Source: Globodera rostochiensis (Eukaryota; Nematoda; Chromadorea; Rhabditida; Heteroderidae). Taken from it: a DNA stretch of 64,000 bases. Made by a program: the position numbers and the translations under genes. The stretch spans positions 3,492,533-3,556,532 of the forward strand of contig JAEVLN010000001.1 of NCBI GenBank assembly GCA_018350325.1, read 5' to 3'. Under the pieces are notes generated by a model. That model saw only the letters and a program-made list of their open reading frames with translations. It was not told where the DNA came from and did not search any database. Of this stretch, positions 1 to 10,007 are shown piece by piece; within the stretch, counting starts at the first letter, position 1, and each line of letters starts with the position of its first letter.

Positions 1-858
1 CTTGCAATCCTTTAACAAATTAGCCGAAAATTCAAAATTTTTTCAGCGGCGATTTTTATAATTTTGGATCATTTTTTGGCCAAATTTAGTTCCACTCTTC
101 AAGCAAAATTTTGTAACAACGTTCTCTTTTTTATATCTTGGTTTAAATGTCTCTATGTGTTTCCTTAGATTTGATTTTACATTAATGCCATGTGATCCTG
201 TTCTTTTAAATAATGTTACATACATACATATGGTCTTTTCAAAATTATTATCGAACGCTCTTTAATTTAATTTGTTTATTTTTAAGTAATTTTCAGCAGC
301 AATTAGACCATTTGAGTTTTAATATTTATGTTGCAAAGGTTTATAATTATTTAATAGAGTTTGTATACAATTTTGATAATTTTTTTAAAAATATTTAGCA
401 GTATTAGAATTTGGTGTTATAATCTATTATTTTTTTATATACATCATTTGAATATAATGCAATTTTTGATATAAGATTTGTTTTGGTTTGCATATTTTAT
501 TATAAAAATAACATTAGTTTATTATTTTGTTTAGCTTATTATTGGTTTTAATTGAACAAAAAAAAATTGATTTTAATGTTTTACTGTTTAACAGTCTTTT
601 TATTAAAGTTGTTTTAAAGTGCTTTTATAATAGGCTTCAAATTAACTTTTGCGTGTAATAAATTTTAATCAATATTAGACAATGATTAAAATATAAAAAA
701 ATTATTATTTGTAATAACAGTTATATTTTGTAATAATAAATTTAAAAATAGATTAAAAAGAAATATGATTCTTGTTATTAGAAGAGCTTTTTCGCCGGTA
801 TTTAATCACTATTAAATTGTTATCATTTGTAACCTCAAAGAAAGTGTATTAATTTTAG
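1..858. other. AT-rich non-coding stretch
   Basis: Very AT-rich, stops in all frames, no island of coding composition. Bases 20-55 resemble the flank of the dispersed hairpin repeat seen at 27590 and 36061 (AAAATTTTTT followed by a GCGGCG run). Short AT-rich ORFs here are not credible genes. Confidence 0.7.
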
Positions 859-934
859 CATTTATCAACGCACCACTTTTGGCACAAAGGGGGTTGTACG
901 TTTTGAACGGTCTTTGACATTTAAATTTGAACAA
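859..934 (+). CDS. Candidate internal exon, product not recognised
   Basis: A GC-richer island bounded by an acceptor (AATTTTAG) and a donor (GTAAAAATT). One frame is fully open for 25 codons and reads IYQRTTFGTKGVVRFERSL and onward; the other two sense frames are less convincing. The antisense strand is also open over most of it. It lies downstream of the minus-strand Fic-like exons at 2007-4949, so it may instead be an antisense view of a 3' exon of that cluster. No family is assigned. Confidence 0.35.
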
Positions 935-1076
935 GTAAAAATTAAATATGTTCGTTGTTTAGTCTTGTGTTAGTATTTTGTTTTATTTAGTTTTACAATT
1001 TGTAAATAATATTGCAAAACGCATTTAAGTTTTGTTTTAAATTAACAGCATTGAAAATGTCTTTGTATAAAAACAC

Positions 1077-1270
1077 ATTTGATGCATGAAAGAACCGAGC
1101 TCTGCAGTAAAGTAGGTGGCTACTTTGTGGCCTTCTGGGTCATACTGGTGCTTATCGAGTTTTTATTTCGTTTGTTTGATGGGTTTTAAGCTGGGAGGCA
1201 AGTTTCTGCAATGCGGCTACCTGTGGGACTTGCACCACTTGGGTAACCCCAGCTGTACTGAGAATTTTAT
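1077..1270 (-). CDS. Coding-composition island, possibly Fic-like exons
   Basis: About 190 bases of balanced composition in an AT-rich setting. On the minus strand an acceptor (CGATAAG) at 1151-1157 precedes a reading containing DPEGHKVATYFTAELGSFMH, whose spacing resembles the helix before the Fic motif (A..H......IHPF in the family). A second minus reading upstream contains VPQVAALQKLASQLKTH. The plus strand is also open: it includes a hydrophobic run, GGYFVAFWVILVLIEFLFRL, and in another frame LGGKFLQCGYLWDLHHLG. Strand and splicing cannot be settled from sequence. The minus call is preferred because it continues the order of the cluster at 2007-4949. Confidence 0.3.
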
Positions 1271-2006
1271 TACAATTTTTGGCATGTTGAATTTCAAATA
1301 ATAATATTTTAGTATTTATTATCATCATTAAATAGTAAACTTATTAAAGCTGTTAAGTCAATCGTTTTTAATATCGTTCATTAAGTTAAATCTATTTTTC
1401 AGATCACAGTTAAGGATTTTTTAAATAAAAATAACTAGAACATTATTTTCTAATAGTTTAAAACTCCTAAATTACCCGATAAATAACATTTTAATTTTAA
1501 TTTTATTTATTCTTTATAACTTATTGAAATTTCCATTTGCAGAAACCATAGGCACAATGATGGAGGTTTTTTTGAAGTTTTTATATAGATAATACTATTA
1601 TTGTTTACGATACCAAACAAAGTAATTTTCTCGGGTCTTACATATTTTTAAAATTTACATTTTATTATCTAAACAAAAATCCTTTAAATCTAATAACAAG
1701 GAACAACTATTTTTTAACATTTATTTTCTACGAATTTTAGTAATTAAGTATGACTATCAAATAATATTTTTTATTTTATTTTATCTTTATTTAATATGCA
1801 ACTTATTATATTAAATTTCTTGTAACGTAAAGATTAAAGTTTAATTTTTTATAATATTATTTTCAAATTTTGCAATCGGTGGGATTGATCTTTGATCTTA
1901 TTCTTGAATATTATTAATTTTAGATAAATTAGTTTTAAAATTTATTTTACATAGTTTAGGCTACCAAAATTATGAGTTCAATATTTTTGATATTATACTA
2001 AATAAC
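1271..2006. other. AT-rich non-coding, probable intron or spacer
   Basis: No coding island over 40 bases. A 23-base segment at about 1544-1566 sits between TTTGCAG and GTTTTTTT and could be a plus-strand microexon, but nothing supports it beyond splice-like borders. Confidence 0.5.
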
Positions 2007-2049
2007 CGGCCTTGCGCCCGTTGCCGTCCAAGAAAGGATGCATGAGTGG
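2007..2049 (-). CDS. Fic-domain catalytic exon, canonical motif
   Basis: On the minus strand an acceptor (AAATATAAG) opens a 43-base exon ending at a donor (GTTATTTAG). Its frame reads PLMHPFLDGNGRKA, an exact match to the Fic motif HPFx(D/E)GN(G/K)R: catalytic His, the metal-binding Asp, and the Gly-Asn-Gly-Arg anion hole. Fic domains use ATP, usually to AMPylate protein hydroxyls; animal FICD works on BiP in the ER. A second Arg normally follows three residues after the motif Arg. Here the exon ends before it, and the partial codon G cannot begin an Arg codon, so that residue is probably replaced. Antisense exons upstream (2110-4949) match earlier parts of the domain in order. This is the best catalytic motif in the window. 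A chance match is unlikely, but a complete gene is not shown. Confidence 0.75.
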
Positions 2050-3286
2050 CTTATATTTTAAATACTTTTGATTTAGCATCCTTATATTGCTAATTTGGCA
2101 GTTCTCAAGAACATGCACATAATAATTACTTTAAAATCGAAATAAAGTCGCATGCCCTGCATTTTCTGCGTGCTTTAATAAAATAATATTTGAATATTCG
2201 TGTGTTGTCTTTGCTGAACTCTTGAAACAAAAAATTTTATAACATTTTTTTAAAATAAACAACAATATCAAGTATTAATATTTTAAAAACATGATTTTGT
2301 AGATTTGGTTAAAAGTTTGAAACTGATTATCTTTAAATACGAATTTTCTTTTGCATTTAGGTTAAAATATTACGCATGTTTAGATTTTTTTGAAAGAATA
2401 TTTTAAATTTGAAAATTATTCAAATGAATAAATTAAATTTATGCATGAAGAGAAACTTGGGGGGATAGAAATATTTTAGCATATTGATGTTAAGTATTAT
2501 AGAATTTTCTCAAGTAAAAATAGAAGTTTATGTAATCTGGCTCGTCAATTAAATCTAATATGGCACAGAAATCAAAGTTACATATTTGTTAATCAAATTA
2601 TTTTGTTTTGAAAGTCTATAATTTTATTTGTATTTTTTTATCAGCAAAAATATTAATTGCGTTAAATTATAAATTTTATTTTTTTGTATAACATGGCAAT
2701 AGATATTTTTTCGCATTGGCTCAGAAATATTTCTATTTAGAAATAACAATGCATTTACAAATTGAATTTATTATTATCAATATTTAATTTCATAGTCTAT
2801 TGAATTTTTGTTTATTAACGATTAAAATCAAAACTTCTTTCATAAATTAGAATGTTTTTTTGATCCTTTTATTGTTTAATCATTAAGTTTTTATCTTCTA
2901 CATTTTTTTAGACAAAAATTTTAATACAATTATATTATGCGCGTTACAGCGATGTGTAAAGCGAATTTACATTATTTTAAGTAATTATTGTTTGGAACTT
3001 TTATATTCTGTTTATATTGTTGTATACGATACAATTTTATTCTCACAATATTATTTTTTCTTTTATCAGTGTGATTCGTTCGGCTCAAACGTATTAAAGT
3101 TTTAAGTTAATTTAATAATCGTTTATTTCGGTTCATTTAAAATTGTTGAATGAGTTCATTAATATTTTTCCGATTTGAATTTTTTGCTAAAAAAATTGCT
3201 TATATAAACTATTTATAATAATCATATTGAAATTTTAATTTATTAATAATTTTCTTTTCCTAGTAATGATTTATTGATCTTTTACC
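2050..3286. other. AT-rich intron-like sequence with one weak exon
   Basis: Mostly non-coding. At about 2113-2155 the minus strand has an acceptor-like TTATTAAAG and a donor GTAATTATT around a stretch whose frame reads HAENAGHATLF, plausible for the helix just before the Fic motif. However, that frame meets TAA before the donor, so the exon may be broken or the borders wrong. The rest has no island. Confidence 0.4.
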
Positions 3287-3870
3287 CTGCGTCTATAATT
3301 TGTGTAGTCTTAGGGATTCACAGAATTAAATATAACACATCAACATAGAAAGTAAATTTAACTATTTTAATTTGGTGACAAATTATACTATTTTTTGATA
3401 ATTAGCCAGTTTATAGAAACAGTTTTTGTATATTAAAATTTTTTTTGTGAAATTAGAGCTAAAAATAAAAGTGTAATCCTTTATTATTTAGTAAATTAAA
3501 ATTTATTTATTGAAGGTTTGATCATTTGGATTTTGTTTATTATTTTTTACGTTATATATTTTTTATGATTATTTTCAAACTCGTGAGTTTGTAATTAATA
3601 GTATTTATCTGACTTCATTGTTGTTTATTTTATAAAAATTAAAAAAAATTTATTAGCTTTATTTTATCCAGAATTCATTGGATTTTGTATGCATCTTTTA
3701 GATAGCCTTAATTCGTCAATTTGTTAATTAATAAATTATTTTTAATTTGCTTTCTTATTCAGAATTTTTCCGATGGCTTCTTTTTTATTGAGCCAGTCCA
3801 AAAATTTGTCCCGGTTCCGTTCATTGTACAATGTTGGTAGCTGTGCGTTGTTGCCGATTCCTACAGGTTT
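3287..3870. repeat. Segmental duplication, copy 1 (with 15335-15910)
   Basis: This segment matches 15335-15910 in the same orientation along nearly its whole length, for example TATAATTTGTGTAGTCT near the start, a shared AACACATCAACATAGAAAG block, and TGGATTTTGTATGCATCTTT near the end. By eye the identity is high in the AT-rich part, with small indels, and falls in the exon part. The copies carry homologous minus-strand exons at 3742-3900 and 15811-15909. Confidence 0.8.
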
Positions 3871-3900
3871 GGGTTTAGTAGCCGCTATTTTCATTTTCAT
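3742..3900 (-). CDS. Fic-domain exon N-terminal to the catalytic motif
   Basis: A 52-codon minus-strand ORF, ATG at 3900. An internal acceptor (AAACCTGTAG) suggests the real exon begins at GGAATCGGC. It contains VGIGNNAQLPTLYNERNRDK and then FLDWLNKKEAIG. In Fic proteins the motif exon is preceded by a (V)xVG...P...M..F..WLN..EA segment, and this aligns without gaps. Its duplicate at 15811-15909 has the same LPTL..W.LNKKE core. In the duplicate a donor GTCTG follows directly; here the equivalent bases read ATTCTG, so the GT is lost and splicing at that point should fail. This suggests a pseudogene or a different junction. Confidence 0.6.
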   Translation of the reverse strand: MKMKIAATKPKPVGIGNNAQLPTLYNERNRDKFLDWLNKKEAIGKILNKKAN

Positions 3901-4035
3901 TTTGTTTAGATTTTATAGAAACAAAACTTGATTATAAACGTTTCGTTTATCAGTTCTTGCGTTGAGCCATGATGCTAAATAAAAAAGGATTTTAATTAGT
4001 TGTCTTAATTTCTTTTGTTCAAATTTTATAAACAA

Positions 4036-4087
4036 TTTTATTATTTTAAGTTGGTGGACGCCCCAAATGATGCTCCGTACAACTAGG
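4036..4087 (-). CDS. Fic-like exon, helix before the AGRxR segment
   Basis: Minus-strand island opening at an acceptor (TGCATAATAG). The frame reads LVVRSIIWGVHQLK, which fits the Fic segment (I/V)LxIHRxVLGxV, with Arg at the usual His position. It lies between the candidate inhibitory-helix exon at 4912-4949 and the WLN exon at 3742-3900, which is the order expected. The other two frames are shorter or closed. Short and diverged, so the family call rests mainly on order. Confidence 0.4.
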
Positions 4088-4911
4088 CTATTATGCAAAG
4101 AAAATGTGGGCACAAAAAGCGGACCAAAACACAGAATTTTTCGTTCTTTTGCATTTCGTTTTGTTTATTGAAGTGTAAAAATTTTACTTTTTTATTTTCA
4201 AAATATTATTTTGTTTCATCGATAAGCATTATAGACTTTATCTTTTTTTTTATAAATTAATATTCATATATTTACCACATATTATTCTATTATTAAAAAA
4301 AATTAAAACTATTTTTTCAATTTACATTTTTTAAGTCTTTATATTTTTTGTTTTGAAATTTCTTTTTTGCTTTTTTGGCTTTTATTAAATAATTATTGCT
4401 TAATTAATGGCATTAATAATGTAAGCCTTCAACAGAAAATTACAAAACGTATTTCGAGACAAGAATTATTATTAAAAGAGAAAATATTAAGCTTTAAAAT
4501 GCGATTTGTTTTAAAAATAACAAACTAAAAATATTAAACAACAAAAAATTTAATTAAAATATATTGCATTTATGATTTATGTAGGAATATTTCAAATTAA
4601 TTAGAAATATTTTTTATTGTTTATGAATAAACGCATTTAAAATAGAAAATATAAATTAATTTATTATAACGTTATAATTTTTGTAAAATGCTGGATTATT
4701 AATACAAATATTTACCTAATTTCAATTAAACATAAGTTTGATTGTTGAAAAGTAACAAAAAATTTAGTATTTTGAAAAAATTTAAGCTAAGTTTTCTTTG
4801 AATTTGTTTTAAAAATAATAATTAATTTTAATGTTATGTACTTTTTAATAACATTTTTTAGTGCGATCTTTATATTTTATCTGACTGTGTAAAATAATAG
4901 CGCATATTTAC

Positions 4912-4949
4912 TTTCGTATCGCGTTGAGTGAGATTCGTTGTGCCTTCTT
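4912..4949 (-). CDS. Fic-like inhibitory-helix exon
   Basis: A 38-base minus-strand island between an acceptor (CTAATTGTCAG) and a donor (GTAAATATG). One frame reads EGTTNLTQRDTK. Class II Fic proteins carry an N-terminal inhibitory helix with (S/T)xxxE(G/N) followed by a (T)LTL..(T)R stretch; EG-TTNLT matches its second half. All three frames are open in so short a piece, so the family call depends on its position upstream of 4036-4087, 3742-3900 and 2007-2049. If correct, this cluster keeps both the auto-inhibitory Glu and the catalytic His. Confidence 0.4.
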
Positions 4950-5519
4950 CTGACAATTAGCATTTTTAATTTAAATTTATTGAGCAATTCCTTGACGTTG
5001 AGTTTATTATTTAAGTATTTTCTTTTTTCTTCATAATTTTGTGTGCAAAATATATTTTATTTTTCCAGATCTATAGCAATTTTTTAAATTTAAAAATTGA
5101 AATTATTTTTTATGGCGCCTATATTCGAAAATAAAAGAAATTATAAATGTTTGTTATTTAAAGGATTGAAGTTGGCATTTTATATTATCTTGCATATATT
5201 AAAATATATGCAGTCAATCAGTCAAATCTTGATATTAAAAAATTTCTGATTGATACAATGTGGAGCCATTTGTGTAATACATGATTTCTATTAAAATCAG
5301 TTTTGGGTTTAATTTTCAATAATGGGTTCCAATTGGACCCAAACAAACAAAAACAAATTTTTTTGTGTATTTTGGGTTGACAAAATACAAAAATGTACAA
5401 ATCCAAAACATTTTAGTAAAAAAGAACAAAAGCCTAAATTCCCGATTTTTGTAAATATTTGCTTACAATTTTATTCAAAACTTTTTTTCTGAACAGTGAG
5501 TGAGCACGTACGTCAGTCA
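4950..5519. other. AT-rich non-coding stretch
   Basis: No island of coding composition. The 62-codon minus ORF near 5218-5406 is AT-driven, with no recognisable features. Confidence 0.6.
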
Positions 5520-5655
5520 ATCACGTCAGCTCGGATGATCATGCCTGCATTTGGCAAAAGTCCGCCTGGAGGCCAATAATCAATCTCCACGGACGGAACG
5601 GAAGTGACAAGAAAACAAACAATTTCCAAATTGACGGCGAACCGGGGAAAAGTAA
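5520..5655 (+). CDS. Coding-composition island, product unknown
   Basis: One of the longest GC-rich islands. On the plus strand one frame is open for about 45 codons, reads SSDDHACIWQKSAWRP then IINLHGRNGSDKK and NFQIDGEPGK, and meets a donor-like GTAATG at the end. On the minus strand a different frame is also open (SVEIDYWPPGGLLPNAGMII). Either could be an exon. A nearly identical 24-base stretch around ACAAGAAAACAAACAATTT recurs at 25190, which indicates shared ancestry with the plus-strand cluster at 23.4-26.6 kb. No family assigned. Confidence 0.4.
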
Positions 5656-7003
5656 TGTTTCATAAAATAAAAGCTATACACTTAATTAAAGAAATACTAA
5701 AATCATTAAATTATGCATATTATTCTTTAGACTATTAAAACAAAAACAAAGCGCGAGACTACACACTTCTAAATAAATTAATATTTTTTACCCATAATCA
5801 ACAAAATTTAAAAAAATAAATGTATTAACTTTAACTACTAAATACATAATAAAGATACAATAGTTTATTTTCAGCTTTAATTTGCAATATTTTTTTAATT
5901 TACAAAAACTGTTTCTAAAACTTGCTAATTATAAACAACAATATGCTTTCTGTGTTGATGTTATATTTAAATCTACAAACAAATGTTTTTGAAATAATTA
6001 ACATTGCAGTCTTTGCTGCAACAGCACATTTGAAATTGTGGGAGCAACAAATAATTAAAACAAGTATTAATCCAACCGTATAACAATAAATCATATAAAG
6101 CGAAAAAATAAACTAAAAAGCTTGTTTTGCAAAATAATATTTTCGTTTTTTTATCAAGTGCAAAAAAGCTAACGTTAATTCCTTAAAATTTAAAATAAAT
6201 TATTAAGTTATGCAACCCACTGACGACGCAAACAAAATCAATAAAATACAAAAAGAAGTTGTTGCTTAATTCCAATTTGAAATTATGGATTTAAAGCGAT
6301 TTTAAACTTTTATTGGCAATGTTATATTAGTATGTCAGTTTTCTCAAATAAAATAATAAAATGTAATACATATTTTTTTATTGTTTGCGCTAAAATAATC
6401 TTAAAATATTGGTTTAGAAAATTTCTAATAAATCACAATTATTTTATTTTATTATTCATTTAATCGTCCCGTTTTTTCTCTGGCTAATGGGCTTGCCGTC
6501 GAATTATTTATTGCTATAGTTATTAGGATTTAATAAAAAATAATTAATAAAAATGAACAAAATATTTAAGTGCAAATGAAAGGTTGACCCCCTTGGTTGC
6601 CACTGATTTTCTGTAATAGCATTTGTTCTTTTAAATGATTATGTTGGCAAGTGATGTCTTTGCTTTATTTTGCTGGTTAAGTTACTTGTCTTGCTGAATA
6701 AGTTTTCGAACACTGGGATTCGGCGTGGAAACCAAGTTTGCACAAAATTTGTTTATTTTGATTTGTTCTTATTGTTTTTTGAAAGTTTAATCGTTCAACC
6801 ACTTTTTTATATAAGTCACAATCAATCATATATTCTTTATACAATAAATTAATAATAATGCTATTATTTTTAAAACTATATTTCGATCCATACAAATGCA
6901 AATTGTTCAAATTATTGTTTTAAAATGAGTTTACAATAAAAATAACTAAAATACATAAATCATATAAATTCTATTTTTGATAGTGATCATCAGCAAAAGC
7001 CGT
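5656..7003. other. AT-rich stretch with weak exon candidates
   Basis: Mostly without coding signal. Two small islands stand out: 6483-6510 (minus reading TASPLAREKTGRL) and 6683-6745 (minus reading KLGFHAESQCSKTYSARQ followed by a GTAACTT donor). Neither is assigned to a family. Confidence 0.4.
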
Positions 7004-7055
7004 CATGAGGGATAAGCAGCCCCCATTTCAGTGTATTTTGGGGTTTTGGAATAAA
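7004..7055 (+). CDS. Candidate exon, product not recognised
   Basis: Plus-strand island after an acceptor (GATCATCAG at about 6991) and before a donor (GTAGAGG). The frame reads AVMRDKQPPFQCILGFWNK. It could belong with the plus-strand exons at 8852-8987. The minus strand is also partly open. The AT-rich sequence just downstream (7076-7140) is shared with 23915-23975, inside another plus-strand cluster. Confidence 0.3.
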
Positions 7056-7260
7056 GTAGAGGTGTCTTAACAACTTATTTGTTAATGCACTTATATTTTT
7101 TCGTGCGATCTAATCAACTTATCAATGTGTAAATTAGCGATTAACAAATTTAACTATTTGCAAATTGATTTTTTGAGCAGTGAATGTAATTCGAGGAAAT
7201 TGAATGAAGAACGGTTAACACTTTTTGTGCGAGGAATGAATGAATGAATTGCCCAACTTT

Positions 7261-7281
7261 ACCCCCCCCCCCCCGCCCCCA
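7261..7281. repeat. Poly-C tract
   Basis: A run of fourteen C, then G, then five C, within AT-rich DNA. Similar C or G runs occur at 28791-28815, 36050-36061 and 41711-41721; the last two lie next to the GGCGCC palindrome repeat. Confidence 0.9.
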
Positions 7282-7289
7282 ACAATTTG

Positions 7290-7372
7290 GGTTCGCTTTT
7301 AATGTTTTTCTCTATCGTTCGTGTTTTTGCGAGCGGGCGAAATTCGTCTATTCGACACATTAAATCAATTTG
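7290..7372 (+). CDS. Weak candidate exon, possibly post-motif Fic segment
   Basis: Plus-strand frame open across the island reads SFVFLRAGEIRLFDTLNQFG. In Fic proteins the helix after the motif is followed by a (L)xxAGxP(P)I segment, and FVFLRAGEIRLF is compatible. No clean splice borders were found and the minus strand is open too, so this is tentative. Confidence 0.25.
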
Positions 7373-8132
7373 GGTCAACATTTTTGAGTAAAAAAAGGGT
7401 TGAATATACTAAAATGACAACATATTTTTTTACCTACAAAATGATTGGAGACTAAAATTATCTATAGTCCAACAATGTTTTGTATATGCAGAGAACAAAA
7501 TTGTTAGCGTTGAGAATATTTACTATTGATTTCCAAATTCTTAATTTTTAGTGAATTTTTCTTAAAGATTAGAAAAACACAAAAATTACATTCTAACAAA
7601 AATTACGCGGAATAACAATTTTTTAAATATAAATAAACGAATTAACACGAATGCCTAAATATATTAATGCTTTAAAAAATAACGTATTTGTCAAATTTAT
7701 ACAAATTAAATTAAAATTGCATTATAGCAGGCTTACATACTTATTTGAATACTCCATCAAATCAAAATATTTCAAAACAGAACGTAAACCTATGTGGGAG
7801 GAAGTAGTAACGAGAGTTATTGTTTTGCCAACCATTTTTTAGATGATTGAGTAAAAAAGTTTATATAATTAATAGCGACAAATATTATCTTTTTAAAATA
7901 TAACCATAAAAAATTTAAATATTTAACAAATAAAAATCAACACTTTGAAAAATAAGTTTAAAAATTTTGAAAAATTTGTTTTACCATAATTCATCCCTTC
8001 TTGCTGTTTAACCGTGCCGTCGGATAAACTACACATCACTAACATTCTCATCAAAGAATTTCTATTCAAAAACTAGTTTCATAAAAAATATCGCGAAAAC
8101 ATATTTTTTAATAAATATTAAAACTTACGAGG
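7373..8132. other. AT-rich non-coding with a shared 18-base exon fragment
   Basis: Non-coding apart from about 7780-7801, where an acceptor-like AAAACAG precedes AACGTAAACCTATGTGGGAG and a GTAGT donor (RKPMWEE). The same AAACCTATGTGGGAGGAA recurs at 8855-8872 in a longer reading, so this is probably a duplicated exon fragment. Confidence 0.45.
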
Positions 8133-8629
8133 GGAACATCCCTTAATGTGACCACTCAGATCACTTTCAAACCATGCCTATCGTGTAGAGCACCATCGAT
8201 TTACTCTTGTAAATTTTCGGCTTTTTTGGCCCGCCCACACAGTGAAGGGTCGAAAAATGCAATTTAAATTATTGCAAATTTTGTTGAAAAAAGTGATGAG
8301 CTGGGGGCGACCAACTTCACTATTACCGTTTAAATTACAAAATTTTTAAAGCTAGTGATTCATTCTTATTCTAAAAAAATTCTCCGTCTTTTAATCAACT
8401 TTTTGATGCTAAAGTCTTGGAGTTTCGCCAGATTTAGTCGAGATATGATTTTTTGAAGTTCCTGCGCGGTGGTTTTTCAAGAAAACATGCAAAAATTTAA
8501 ATTGCATTTTTCGACCCTTCCTGTGTGGGCGGGCCAAAAAAGCCGAAAATTTACAAGAGTAAATCTAGGGCGCTCTACACGATAGGCATGGTTTGAAAGT
8601 GATCTGATGGACACAGTAAGGGATGTTCC
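8133..8629. mobile_element. MITE-like element with ~140-bp inverted repeats
   Basis: Begins GGAACATCCCTTA and ends TAAGGGATGTTCC. The terminal inverted repeats run about 140 bases and include CATGCCTATCGTGTAGAGC and its complement, and a shared CGGCTTTTTTGGCCCGCCC block. The ~215-base centre has no coding potential, so the element is non-autonomous. No certain target duplication was found, so the superfamily is open. It sits in the presumed intron upstream of the plus-strand exons at 8852-8987. Confidence 0.85.
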
Positions 8630-8851
8630 TAATTTATTATAATTAAAAAAAAATCTTATTAAATGGTTTGAATTCTAACATAATTATTTAACATTTAAAA
8701 TTACGAGGAAATTTTATCTAAATTCATGAAATAGGTAATTTAATATTTCTTGATTAATTTGTTTTAACAACATTTAAAAAGAGTTTGGTTAGAGGACAAA
8801 ATAAGTAGCATTTTCAATCAATATAAAAAATTTACAGACATAATAAAAAAG

Positions 8852-8908
8852 ATCAAACCTATGTGGGAGGAAAGAAAAAGTATTAGCACAGAGGTTCGTC
8901 GCACCTAA
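8852..8908 (+). CDS. Fic-like C-terminal segment, first part
   Basis: Plus-strand reading IKPMWEERKSISTEVRRT, then TAA. The acceptor may be the AAAAAAG just before it. In Fic proteins a segment of the form P.I....R..Y follows the motif helix, and KPMWEERKS is compatible. An 18-base piece is repeated at about 7785-7801. Together with 8910-8987 it looks like the 3' end of a plus-strand copy whose catalytic exon was not found with confidence. Confidence 0.35.
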   Translation: MKPMWEERKSISTEVRRT

Positions 8909-8909
8909 T

Positions 8910-8987
8910 ATGTTTGCAATATTTGCGGGCGGTGATGTGAATGCCAACTTTTTAATTTCTTTTTTTTTTTTGCATGACGAGCATTGA
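8910..8987 (+). CDS. Fic-like C-terminal exon (AGGDVNANF)
   Basis: Plus-strand frame MFAIFAGGDVNANFLIS continuing to TGA at 8985. Fic domains end with a segment of the form LExA..GD(V/L)xPF(I/L)xF. The piece matches it, and its minus-strand relative at 35394-35530 reads ILAGGAVNANANFLIIF. That second, independent copy makes a shared coding origin likely, although no splice acceptor is obvious here. Confidence 0.5.
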   Translation: MFAIFAGGDVNANFLISFFFLHDEH

Positions 8988-9920
8988 AATTCAAACCTTC
9001 TGGTCTCCCACGGCTACTATGTGGAGCTTACATTATAATTATTATAGAGCGCGAGTGAGTCGATGTTTCGTAAATTAGATGCTTAATTAATACATTTTGT
9101 TAATTTAAATATTTTGGTTTAAAAAGCATTTTACATTATGAATTTGTTTGACTAAAATAGAAAAAATTATATTTATTAGTTTATGGATTTTAAATTTTCC
9201 TTAATGCATTAAGATTTTTAATTTCTTCTAATGAATTTTTTTACAGAATTTTTTGTCAGTAACAAAAATTTTGATGTTTTATTTAAATTTTAAAAATTGT
9301 TTATTAATCAATAATTACTTTAACTCCTCCTCTTCATCTAGTAATTATTCATCTCGTCATTTAATTGTTAATTCGTTTTAATATAAATCATGTCAAATAT
9401 TTGATTAATTTTTTATTTATATTTTCAAAAATAAGATTATTTATTTGTTTTGAAATAAAAAATATGGTTATAATTCTATAATTTTTATAGTACTCGTATT
9501 AATATTGTATATTAAAGATTTTTTCTGCTAAATGTAAATTTCTTTCAGCTTTAAGCAGATTAAGCTTTATTTAGATGTTTATGTCTCAAACTTGTTTTTA
9601 ATAAGGTTTATAAAGCTTCTCAAAAAGAGTTTAACACAACAGTGTCACAATTGTAAAAATATATAATTTCGTTATTTAGTCCCATAATATTTAGCTAATT
9701 TTTATTTAAGTTAGTATGCTTTTCTTAATAAGAAATTATATACCTCTACAAATGCCATAATGATTTTGTTTAAATATTCTCAATAGGGCACTTTTTTATC
9801 TGAATAAACAATATCTGTAAATGTTAAATTTGCGATTAGAGTTTAGTTTATATAATTCAAAGTAAAAATAGGTAAAAACTTTTACTAATCACTAGTAATT
9901 TTAGGTGCAATCATTTTTTT
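8988..9920. other. AT-rich non-coding stretch
   Basis: A small island at 8995-9030 (CCTTCTGGTCTCCCACGGCTACTATG) has no convincing frame. The remainder has no coding signal. Confidence 0.55.
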
Positions 9921-10007
9921 TTAATATTTTGCCATGCGATGATACACCCTCTCTAGAATATAGCGGGCATTATCTGAGCTGTAAAGCTCGTTCAGGTGCC
10001 ACAAAAA
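9921..10007 (-). CDS. Fic-like exon, WxLN helix region
   Basis: Minus-strand reading open for 28 codons to TAA after an acceptor (CCCATAAAG): FLWHLNELYSSDNARYIL then ERVYHRMAKY. The first half fits the F(V)xWLN segment and the second fits the (E)xAxxxHYxL helix preceding the Fic motif, joined without an intron. A GTGTATCA donor inside would end the exon after ILER. The plus strand is also open for a while but less regular. No catalytic exon of the same copy was identified downstream (below 9.9 kb). Confidence 0.45.
   Translation of the reverse strand, partial: FLWHLNELYSSDNARYILERVYHRMAKY

Noticed and set aside
1991..2060. Plus-strand ORF over the Fic motif exon (GLAPVAVQERMHEWLIF)
   Set aside because: Simply the antisense of the canonical HPFLDGNGR exon, with no splice sites.
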